A DNA stretch of 64,000 nucleotides from MW101C3 sp943367595 (lineage in GTDB: Bacteria; Cyanobacteriota; Cyanobacteriia; PCC-6307; Cyanobiaceae), in NCBI GenBank assembly GCA_943367595.1, contig CALRJS020000013.1:24943-88942 (forward strand). Reading direction: 5' to 3'. Shown piece after piece: positions 24,150 through 31,831 of the stretch (the first letter of the stretch is position 1; every line of letters begins with the position of its first letter). Both the position numbers and the translations under genes were made by a program. Below the pieces are notes generated by a model. That model made no database searches. It had not been told where the DNA came from and was given only the letters and a program-made list of their open reading frames with translations.

Positions 24150-24545
24150 AGAGGCGCGGAGGCGGAAGCCCAGGCGGTGCGCATCCAACCAGCGGGCACG
24201 CCGATCAGCGGAGCTCTGGCGGCCCTGGCCAGCGTTTCGCTGGATGACCTGGCAGCAGGCTGCGGCGGTGAAGGGAGCAGCTGCAAGGGGCGCTTGATCA
24301 GCCGGCCATGCGACGCCGCCGCCCCCTCCGCCTGCTCGACACCAACATCTGCCCCTTACCTGATGAAACACCTGCCCCCCGGGTGGCAGAGCGCTTTGCT
24401 CGCCGCCGCGTGGTGGGGGAGGTGTTGGTCTCGGCCATCACCGCAGCGGAGTGGGAGTACGGCGTGGCCGCCTCAGAAGACCAGGCGGAGCGCAACCGCC
24501 TGGTCAGCCGCATCCGCGATGAAGCTGGCCTTGCAGCCCGCTGTC
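24150..24545 (+). pseudogene. vapBC toxin-antitoxin relic
   Basis: Bases 24150-24300 encode, in one frame, remnants resembling a VapB antitoxin (QAVRIQPAG, then ALAALASVSLDDLAAG). From about 24309 another frame gives a VapC PIN-domain start (LRLLDTNIC, with the first catalytic Asp, then VLVSAITAAEWEYGVAASED with the catalytic Glu). The toxin sequence breaks off near 24530 after ERNRLVSRI. The C-terminal half of the PIN domain and the antitoxin start are missing, so the pair is dead. Confidence 0.6.
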
Positions 24546-24659
24546 ACGGGGGAAGAGGGGCTGGCACGCACAGTCGATGGGTATCTGGCTAATAAGGGAT
24601 GCTGGCCGCGCGCATCAGATGCAAGATGGCCTCGGCCAGATGCTGGAGACGAGTGGGGA

Positions 24660-25427
24660 ATGACCGGATCCGATCAGATTCGTGCCGGGCTGGGTACCGA
24701 TCAATTGTTGAGCTTTGAATACCTCAATCCCGAGGGGCGACGCCTGCTTCGGCAAAGGTTCGAAGCGCAGGCTGCCAACGACAAACTGGAGATCAACTGG
24801 TTGTCGGTACCCTTCAACCGCATCGCGCTGGTGAACCACATCGCCGCGCGAAAGTCGGCGGCCCGCTATCTGGAAATCGGATGCGCAGGCGACCAGTTGT
24901 TCCATGCCGTTCCGCTCGCCGACAAAACAGGGGTTGACCCCGTCAAAGGCGGCACCCACCGCATGACCTCGGACGCTTTTTTCGCGGCCAATACGTCGAC
25001 CTTCGACATTGTTTTCATCGATGGACTGCACACGCATGCTCAGGTGCGGCGCGATATTGAGAACGCCATTTCAGCACTTGCTCCAGGTGGCTGGATTGCA
25101 ATCCACGACTTGGTGCCGCGCACTTGGGATGAAGAACATGTTCCCCGAGTGGCACCGAGCTGGACAGGGGATGTCTGGAAGGTCGGGGTCGAACTCGCCA
25201 GAACCCCGGGGCTGAGCTTTCGACTGGTCATGATTGATCATGGAGTCGGTCTTGTCCGATTGGACGGCACCAACGATCTGCAACTCGCTGACATGCGCGA
25301 AGAGCTCAAAGATGCCCGTTTCGATCGCTTCCTCCAGGAGTTTCCCGACTTGCCGAAGATCAGCTGGGCCGAGGCCGTCGCTTGGGTCGATGCATGCGAA
25401 TGGGCAAACGGGAGTGTCCAGTCATGA
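24660..25427 (+). CDS. Class I SAM-dependent methyltransferase
   Basis: This 255-residue protein starts at the ATG at 24660 (MTGSDQIRAGLGTDQLLSFE). The SAM-binding motif I is YLEIGCAGDQLFHAVP (about residue 78), the acidic loop is KTGVDPVKGGTH, motif II is FDIVFIDGLHTHAQVRRDIE, and motif III is LAPGGWIAIHDLVPRTWDEE. This arrangement resembles the Methyltransf_24 group often found in sugar or O-antigen modification loci. The substrate is unknown. The reading frame continues upstream through the vapB relic, but no homology supports a longer protein. Confidence 0.8.
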   Translation: MTGSDQIRAGLGTDQLLSFEYLNPEGRRLLRQRFEAQAANDKLEINWLSVPFNRIALVNHIAARKSAARYLEIGCAGDQLFHAVPLADKTGVDPVKGGTHRMTSDAFFAANTSTFDIVFIDGLHTHAQVRRDIENAISALAPGGWIAIHDLVPRTWDEEHVPRVAPSWTGDVWKVGVELARTPGLSFRLVMIDHGVGLVRLDGTNDLQLADMREELKDARFDRFLQEFPDLPKISWAEAVAWVDACEWANGSVQS

Positions 25428-25757
25428 CCCTCCTGCTTTTCGGCACTCCCTCCTGACCTTCGGCACTACCCAGAGGCACTGGGGCGCGCGCAGGCCGATC
25501 TGACCGATGCTTCCGTCTGCGCCCCTGCGGCCGATGCGCATCGCCCGCGCTCTGTGATCAACACCGAAGTGGCCGGCGCGATGGCGCAGGCTTGCGCCGA
25601 TCTGGAGATTCCCTGTGGCTGAAGCCGGAAGTGGTGGGGAGCCACAGGGCTGAGCCAGGGTGTTCCCCGTGAAGGGCAAGGGCGTCGGCGAGCCGTGCGC
25701 ACCATCGGCGGAGCGAGCCGCGTTCACACGCAGCGAGGGCATGCTGTCCTTGCTGGC
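25428..25757. other. Region between methyltransferase and mscL
   Basis: An open frame without a start runs from about 25453 to 25622 (YPEALGRAQADLTDASVCAP, then RSVINTEVAGAMAQACADLE). It looks like a gene remnant but could not be assigned. Nothing else is recognisable here. Confidence 0.3.
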
Positions 25758-26150
25758 TTACAGCCCCTTGCGATCGAGCGCGTCCGCCAGGCGGGTCACC
25801 GCTGAGGCCAGCTGGGCCTGCACATCGGGAACAGCGGCCGCCTCCGCCTTGGCCTCCTCCTTGCGCTTGGTGGCCTCGATGGCCTTGACGATCAGGAACA
25901 CCACGAAGGCGATCACCAGGAAGTTGATCAGCGCCACGATCACGGCGCCGGCCGGCCAGGCACTGATCGAATCGACGTTGGCCGCCTTCAGGGCAGGCGT
26001 GAGCAGGCTGCCCATCACCAGGCTCACCACCGCATCCACCACCTTGCCGAAAGCGCCACCGATCACCACCGCCACGGCGAGATCGACCACATTGCCCTTG
26101 TTGATGAAGGCCTGGAAATCGGCCAGGAAACTGGAGCGGCGCGGAGCCAT
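25758..26150 (-). CDS. mscL: Large-conductance mechanosensitive channel MscL
   Basis: This 130-residue inner-membrane channel opens under membrane tension to release solutes during hypo-osmotic shock. The N-terminus FLADFQAFINKGNVVDLAVA and the first transmembrane helix VVIGGAFGKVVDAVVSLVMG match MscL closely. The second helix AVIVALINFLVIAFVVFLIV is followed by a charged C-terminal helix (EATKRKEEAKAEAAAVPDVQ). The periplasmic loop is short. Length is normal for the family. Confidence 0.93.
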   Translation of the reverse strand: MAPRRSSFLADFQAFINKGNVVDLAVAVVIGGAFGKVVDAVVSLVMGSLLTPALKAANVDSISAWPAGAVIVALINFLVIAFVVFLIVKAIEATKRKEEAKAEAAAVPDVQAQLASAVTRLADALDRKGL

Positions 26151-26390
26151 CACGGAACAGCAGAAGGTCGCCGACAACCTACGTGTGGAGGCAGGAAATC
26201 CCCCCGTCCCTCTCCATCCCCCTACCCCGCCCCAACCTGCTCCGTCACTCCGAACCCAGATCCGCCACTCCCCAACCCGCTTCATCCCTCCCGAAACCGC
26301 TCCATCCCTTCCACCCTGTCGAAATGGGGCGCCGCCGTCCGTCATGGAGGTGACCCCCGACCCGGGGCCATCCCCTTCTTCTCGCGTCCC

Positions 26391-26732
26391 ATGAACTACG
26401 CGGTCCTCATCTACGAAACCGAGCAGGATTTCGCCGATCGCCCCAGCCTGATGCCCGCCTATGCCGCCTACGCCCAGGCGTTGGCGGAGGCCGGCGCCCA
26501 TCGCGGGGGCGAATGCCTCCATCCCACCCACACCGCCACCACCGTGCGCCTGCAGGGCGGCACCGCCCAGGTGCAGGACGGCCCCTTCCCCGATACCAAG
26601 GAGCAACTGGGCGGCTTCTTCCTGATTGATGTGCCCGATCTCGATGCCGCCCTGGCCTGGGCGGCACGCTGTCCCGCCGCCGGCCGCTGCGCCGTGGAGG
26701 TGCGGCCCGTGCTGGCCATGGAGGGGAGCTGA
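26391..26732 (+). CDS. DGPF/YCII-domain protein
   Basis: This 113-residue protein has the characteristic QDGPFPDTKEQLGGFFLIDV segment (residues about 62-81), from which the DGPF family is named. It also has the N-terminal strand NYAVLIYETEQDFADR. These small ferredoxin-like proteins are typically encoded beside ECF42 sigma factors. The sigma gene begins at the base after this stop codon (TGAGTG), so the two are co-transcribed and coupled. The biochemical function of the family is not established. Confidence 0.88.
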   Translation: MNYAVLIYETEQDFADRPSLMPAYAAYAQALAEAGAHRGGECLHPTHTATTVRLQGGTAQVQDGPFPDTKEQLGGFFLIDVPDLDAALAWAARCPAAGRCAVEVRPVLAMEGS

Positions 26733-27968
26733 GTGGAGGCGGGGCGCAGCGCCGAGCAGGCCGCCCGCCGCTCCTACGGGAAGCTGGTGGCCTGGCTCAC
26801 CGCCCGCAGCGGCGATCCCGCCGCGGCGGAGGACGCCCTGAGTGAGGCCTTCCTGGCGGCCCTGGCCGACTGGCCCCGCCAGGGGGTGCCCCGCAGTCCG
26901 GAGGCCTGGCTGCTGGTCACCGCCCGGCGGCGCTGGCTCGATGGCCACCGGCGGACCCGCACCCAGGAGCGCCTGCTGCCGCTCCTCCTCGAGGAGGCGT
27001 TCACCATGCCCACCGATCCGAGTGCCGGCGCGGGCGAAGCGGCGGCCATTCCCGACGACCGCCTGCGGCTGCTGTTTCTCTGCGCCCACCCCGCCATCGA
27101 TCCGGCCATCCAGGCGCCGCTGATGCTGCAGACGGTGCTGGGCCTCAATGCCGCCCGCATCGGCGCCGCCTTCCTGGTGGCTCCCGCCGCCATGGGGCAA
27201 CGGCTGGTGCGCGCCAAGGCGAAGATCCGCGAGGCCCGCATCCCCTTCGTGCTACCCCCCGCCGACGCCCTGCCGGCCCGGGCGGCGGCGGTGCATCAGG
27301 CGATCTACGCCGCCTTCGGCACGGGCTGGGAGGAACCCGGCGCAGCGGGCGGCGGCAGCGACGGTCTTGCCCAGGAAGCCGTCCAGCTGGCGCGGCTCTG
27401 CGTTGAGCTGCTGCCGCAGGAACCGGAGGGGCGGGGGCTGCTGGCGCTGCTGCTGCATGCCCAGGCACGCCGGCCGGCCCGGCGCGACCGCCATGGCGCC
27501 TACGTGCCGCTCCAGGAGCAGGACATGCGGCTCTGGTCGCGGCCGCTGCAGGCGGAGGCCGAGGCGGAGCTGCGGCAGGCGGCGGCCCAGGGGCGGATGG
27601 GGCGCTTCCAGCTGGAGGCGGCGATCCAGTCGGTGCATGCCCAGCGGGCCGTGCACGGCCGGGTCGACTGGCCGGCGCTGCTGCACCTCTATGACGGGCT
27701 GATCCGCCTGGCTCCCAGCCTGGGGGCGCAGGTGAGCCGGCTGGCGGTGCTGGCCGAGCTGCGTGGTCCTGCCGCAGGGCTGGAGCCACTGGAAGCGCTC
27801 GGCGCCAGCGTGCCCGCAACGGCTACCTATCAACCCTGGTGGGCGCTGCGGGCCGAGCTGCTCACCCGGCTCGGCCGCTGGCCTGAGGCGCGGGAGAGCT
27901 ATGGGCGGGCCATCGCCCTCACCACGGACCCAGCGGCCCTGGCCTTCCTGCGAGGGCGGTGCCCGTAG
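26733..27968 (+). CDS. ECF42-type RNA polymerase sigma factor with long C-terminal extension
   Basis: It starts at the GTG directly after the DGPF gene; 411 residues. Region 2 is at about residues 10-70 (KLVAWLTARSGDPAAAEDAL, PEAWLLVTARRRWLDGHRRT) and region 4 at about 115-165 (LLFLCAHPAIDPAIQAPLML, RLVRAKAKIREARIPF). The 230-residue C-terminal part is helical and repeat-like, as in ECF42 proteins where this extension is needed for activity. No anti-sigma factor is adjacent, consistent with ECF42. The last 50 bases overlap the end of the convergent peptidase gene. Confidence 0.88.
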   Translation: MEAGRSAEQAARRSYGKLVAWLTARSGDPAAAEDALSEAFLAALADWPRQGVPRSPEAWLLVTARRRWLDGHRRTRTQERLLPLLLEEAFTMPTDPSAGAGEAAAIPDDRLRLLFLCAHPAIDPAIQAPLMLQTVLGLNAARIGAAFLVAPAAMGQRLVRAKAKIREARIPFVLPPADALPARAAAVHQAIYAAFGTGWEEPGAAGGGSDGLAQEAVQLARLCVELLPQEPEGRGLLALLLHAQARRPARRDRHGAYVPLQEQDMRLWSRPLQAEAEAELRQAAAQGRMGRFQLEAAIQSVHAQRAVHGRVDWPALLHLYDGLIRLAPSLGAQVSRLAVLAELRGPAAGLEPLEALGASVPATATYQPWWALRAELLTRLGRWPEARESYGRAIALTTDPAALAFLRGRCP

Positions 27969-29190
27969 CCAGGGCCGGCGGGGGAGCGGGCGTGCCAGCA
28001 GCAGCAGCGGCCATGCCGGCGGCCAGGCCCCGGCCGGCACGCAGCACGAAGTCGGCAGCGCGGCCGTACACCGCCGCTTTCCAGGCCGGAGTGTCGACGT
28101 AGAAGGCCTGCTGCATCTGCACCTGGATCGGCGCGCGATGGACGGTGTCGCGACCGGGGACGGCATGCAGCCAGCTGTCGGCGCGCAACGCCCCCAGCAC
28201 TTCCAGGATCGGGCGGGTGCCGAACTCCAGCGCCAGGTAGGTGACCGCGGTGGCGGGCTCCAGGGCGCGGAACGCCCCGACCATGGCGCCCGAGATGGGC
28301 GCGGAGGCCGAACGCTGCCCCGCCGCAGGGAGCTGATCCGCCCCCGCCAGAGCTGCCAGCAGGCCTTCGTGTACGCCCGCCTCAAGGGCAGCGGGCGCCT
28401 CGCCCTCGCTCATGCGGGTGACCTCCGGGCCATACCAGCGCACCGCCCGCGCGAACGCCTCCGGCGTGTCACCGGCATGGATCGGCTCGCCGTAGCCCAT
28501 CGGGCCGAGGCCGGTGTGGATGTCGAGCACCGCCAGCTGCGCCAGGCCGGCGGGGATGTGCTCGCGCAGCAGCTGGTGCAGCATCCGGTTCGACCAGCAC
28601 GGCTGGGTGCCGCCATAGAACAGGCCGGTGGGGCGGGTGTACTGGCCTCGCTGCAACAGGGCCTGGTAAGCGGGAATGCCATGGGCCGCGATGCGCTGCA
28701 GCAGCGCCGCATCGGCCTGCTCCCGAACCGGGCCGTCCCACTCCGCAGGCACAAGCAGGTCGTGCACGGCCTCATAGGCGGAGCCATCCGGCAACGGCGC
28801 GCTGAAATCGCGGAAGTTGCGGTTGAGGTCGATGCTGTCCTCATTCACCCGGCGGCGCCAGGCGAAGCCGTAGGGGTTGAGGGCGTGGATCAGCAGGGTG
28901 GCGGTGCCGGGCGGCAGCGCGTCGTGCAGGCGGTCGGTGAGATAGCCCACCTGCACTCCCGATCCGCAGAATCCCTCCACCCCATGGGTGCCCGAGATCA
29001 GCAGCAACATCGCCCGCGGCGGCGTCTCGCCCGCCAGCAGGGCCACATCGATGGAGAGCGGTTCGCCGTCCGGACCGAGCTGGCCGGGCAGGCGATGGGA
29101 CGTGAGCCGGGCGCCAGCCCCGCCGGCCGCCGTCAGGAACCTGGCGCGGGCATCGGCGTAGCTGGAGGCGAAGTAATCGCAGGTGGACAT
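27919..29190 (-). CDS. DUF2817 family (M14-like) zinc peptidase
   Basis: This 423-residue protein has M14-type metal ligands in SGTHGVEGFCGSGVQ (HxxE at about residue 69). The substrate loop HALNPYGFAWRRRVNEDSID LNRNF (about 101-126) and the third ligand region LAVLDIHTGLGPMGYGEP are also present. This is the DUF2817 branch of the zinc carboxypeptidase superfamily; physiological substrates are unknown. The C-terminal 50 residues are Ala/Pro/Gly-rich and overlap the sigma-factor gene on the other strand, so this tail may be recent read-on sequence. Confidence 0.85.
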   Translation of the reverse strand: MSTCDYFASSYADARARFLTAAGGAGARLTSHRLPGQLGPDGEPLSIDVALLAGETPPRAMLLLISGTHGVEGFCGSGVQVGYLTDRLHDALPPGTATLLIHALNPYGFAWRRRVNEDSIDLNRNFRDFSAPLPDGSAYEAVHDLLVPAEWDGPVREQADAALLQRIAAHGIPAYQALLQRGQYTRPTGLFYGGTQPCWSNRMLHQLLREHIPAGLAQLAVLDIHTGLGPMGYGEPIHAGDTPEAFARAVRWYGPEVTRMSEGEAPAALEAGVHEGLLAALAGADQLPAAGQRSASAPISGAMVGAFRALEPATAVTYLALEFGTRPILEVLGALRADSWLHAVPGRDTVHRAPIQVQMQQAFYVDTPAWKAAVYGRAADFVLRAGRGLAAGMAAAAAGTPAPPPALATGTALAGRPGPLGPW

Positions 29191-30066
29191 GGTGGAGTCC
29201 GCCGGTGACAGCGGCGGCAGGTGGCGCGGGAGGGAAAGGAGGCGGCGGGACGCGCAGCTGGGGGGAAGCGGGTCTGGGGAGAAGCAGCCTGGGAGAGATG
29301 TGAAGGCCGGTGGCAGGCAAGGCCGGGAGGGCCTGGGAACGCGTGGCAGCGAAGCCGGGGAGACTCCGGGGTGCCGGTGGCGCTCAACAGCGGGACGGCT
29401 GGTTCCTGCTCAGTGCCGGTGGCCGGGGGGGCCGCTGGCGGTGGACCTCACCGAGCAGGGATGGCTGATGCCAGATGGTTGAAGTTGCATCGGTAAGGGT
29501 GAGGAGATGACGGCGCATGGGCGATGACAGATGGACGTCGCTGCGCGGCTGACGGCGCATGGATGCAGCCTCATGGCTGACAGCACAGAGGTGAAGCCTC
29601 AGGCCTGACGCCGCGTCGTTGACGACGCAAGGCCAAGGCCGCGCACTGGACGACACATCACTGAAGGCACAGGACTGACAACCCACCACTTACAGACACA
29701 TTCCTTAAGACGAACGGTTCGCAAACACCTCCCCGAAAACGCTGAGCTGACCACCCTCGGCACAAGGACCCATCACGGAAGACGCCTGGCTGACGCCGCA
29801 TGACATTGACGCTCACCTGTGCCAGCCACCGAGACGCTGTACGCCGGTGCCCGAAAGGACGCGGAGGCAGACAGAAGCACCGGAGCGCAGGCCCCGGCCG
29901 CAGGCCCGGATGGCTTGACCCAGCGGCTGTCCAGACGGATCGCCGGCCGATCGCTACAACTTTATGGGTATAACCAACTGCCTGTGGTTTTGGGCGAGGG
30001 AAGCGGCCCTGCCAGGCGTTCCGCCCACGCGCCGCCCCTGCCAGGCTGGTGGTGACGGCGCCGTGC
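29191..30066. other. 876-bp intergenic region
   Basis: No gene could be supported on either strand. Bases 29505-29640 contain loose repeats such as TGACGGCGCATGG (29509-29521 and 29548-29560) and many GCTGAC words. The pattern resembles the degenerate repeats elsewhere in the window. Bases 29640-29830 are comparatively AT-rich and could hold regulatory sequence. Confidence 0.3.
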
Positions 30067-30681
30067 ATGGATCTTCACCCCTGGCTCGATCAGGTTGTGC
30101 CCGCCCTGCGCTCCCCGGCCGGGGCCGTGGCCTTCGTGCCGCTCTATGCCCTCTGGGTGAGCCTGCTGCTGCCGGGGGTGTGGGCCTCCATGCTGGCCGG
30201 CGCGCTCTACGGCACCGCCTGGGGCAGCCTGATCGTGTTCGCCGGGGCCTGCCTGGGAGCGCAGGTGGCGTTCCTGCTGGGCCGGCACCGGCTGCGCCAC
30301 TGGGCGCGGCGGCGCCTGGCCACGCGGCCGAAGCTGCAGGCGATCGAACGGGCCGTGAGCCGGGAAGGCCTGAAGCTGGTGCTGCTCACGCGCCTGTCGC
30401 CTGCCTTTCCCTTCAGCCTGCTGAACCTGGCCTACGGGCTCAGCGAAGTGAGCCTGCGCGACTACTCGATCGGGCTGCTGGCGATCCTGCCCGGCACGGT
30501 GCTGTTCTGCGGGCTGGGGGAGCTGGCCGGCGACGCCTCTCGCTTCGGTGCGGTGCTCGCCGGCGGCACAGGCCCGGCCGGTCAGGCCCTGACCCTGCTG
30601 GGCATCACCGCCACCGTGGCGGCCATGGTGGTGGCGGGCCGGGCCGCGCAGCGGGCCCTGCAGCGCCACACGCCGCCCTGA
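30067..30681 (+). CDS. TVP38/TMEM64 family membrane protein
   Basis: This 204-residue integral membrane protein has about five hydrophobic segments. The SNARE-associated (VTT/DedA-like) core shows the typical PGVWASMLAGALYGTAWGSL glycine-rich re-entrant region and the conserved LTRLSPAFPFSLLNLAYGLS, then YSIGLLAILPGTV. Related proteins are lipid scramblases or membrane transport factors; the substrate is unknown here. The ATG at 30067 is chosen; an in-frame GTG at 30049 would add six residues. Confidence 0.87.
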   Translation: MDLHPWLDQVVPALRSPAGAVAFVPLYALWVSLLLPGVWASMLAGALYGTAWGSLIVFAGACLGAQVAFLLGRHRLRHWARRRLATRPKLQAIERAVSREGLKLVLLTRLSPAFPFSLLNLAYGLSEVSLRDYSIGLLAILPGTVLFCGLGELAGDASRFGAVLAGGTGPAGQALTLLGITATVAAMVVAGRAAQRALQRHTPP

Positions 30682-30687
30682 GCGGGC

Positions 30688-31600
30688 TCAGGCCAGCAGC
30701 GGGGCGGTGCTGAGCGAGGTGAAGGAGAAGCCGATGATCAGGTCGTCGAAGTCCAGGTCACCGCCACCTTTGGTGTCCTCCAGGCCGAACATGTTGGTGC
30801 TGAGCGCAGCAAGAAGGTCATGCCACTGGTGGAGCCACCGATGCCTGGGTGTCAGTGACGCCGCCAGGCATGAGGGGACGGAAGCGGGGATCATTCAGGC
30901 TGGTGAGCTGGTCCACGCTGCCATCCACCACCTCGAAGAAGCGCACGCTCTGGCCATTGAGCAATCAGGGTGTCCCCGCTCGAAGGGGTGGTCCCTCAAG
31001 GGAGGGTGATATCGGTGGATTCGAGGCTGGAGAAGATCGTCCGCGTCATCGTTTGTGGGGTACTGAGTGCAGCCAGCAGGGCATCTACGTTGTCCAGCTC
31101 TGTGCTGTTCAGCATCACATAGCCGATCTGTTTGGCCGTGGCGGCCCGGTTGCCGACGCTGGCCCAGAGTGCCAAGGTGGCGAGGTGGTGGCCTTAGCCG
31201 GATTGTGCAAGGCGAGGGTATGGCTGGCGGCGCTAAGCACGGGGGTCAGGTCAACGAAGGCAACCACGGAAGGATCCACGATCACGCCTTTGCCGGCGCC
31301 ATTCTTGTCACCGATGCCGCCGTCATTCAGCGCGAGGCTGAGGCAATCGACGGTGCCATCGCTATCCCGGTCATAGAAACGCGTGCCGATGCCCTGAAGA
31401 GGGTCGTAGATGAGCTGGACAAATCGCCGGAGTCTTCAACAGCAACGGATCAGGTTCGCCTGGCGGAAAAGCGACAGCTGGCATCGCTGAGCTGCTGCAG
31501 GTCAAGCGCCGCCCCCAGTTCCACCACCAGACCTGCCTGGCTGACTCCTGGATCTACTGCCCAAGGCGCAAGGAGAGTCGGGTTCTCGATTATGCACGTA
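30688..31600 (-). pseudogene. DUF4114-domain surface protein relic
   Basis: Minus-strand fragments in shifting frames are colinear with the C-terminal part of cyanobacterial DUF4114 proteins. From 5' to 3' they read IYDPLQGIGTRFYDRDSDGT and LNDGGIGDKNGAGKGVIVDP (about 31425-31270), ATAKQIGYVMLNSTELDNVD (about 31150), GQSVRFFEVVDGSVDQLTSL (about 30960), and the DUF4114 end MFGLEDTKGGGDLDFDDLII (about 30790). At least three frame changes separate them and no start exists. DUF4114 proteins are usually large, calcium-binding and exported. Homology upstream of 31450 is doubtful. Confidence 0.65.
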
Positions 31601-31831
31601 TTACCCAATGTTCACTTGCACAGAAGCAACATCCAACTTGCTTCCATATCTCGCAATCGCAGACGAGCCTTCAGAAAACTCCCAGAGGCTGTCATTAAGC
31701 CTGACGCCTTTAGCCTTCATTGATCCACACATCCCGCCGCCCCAGCTCAAGAGCCGAATGAACGCCCGGCCAACTCCGCGCCGTTAGCCAATGCTGTTCC
31801 ACCGATTGCACCCCGCACCCGGGAGCCCGCC

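Noticed and set aside
23745..24659. Methyltransferase with a 300-residue N-terminal extension
   Set aside because: The open frame crosses the YefM gene (antisense) and the vapBC relic; homology starts at the ATG at 24660.
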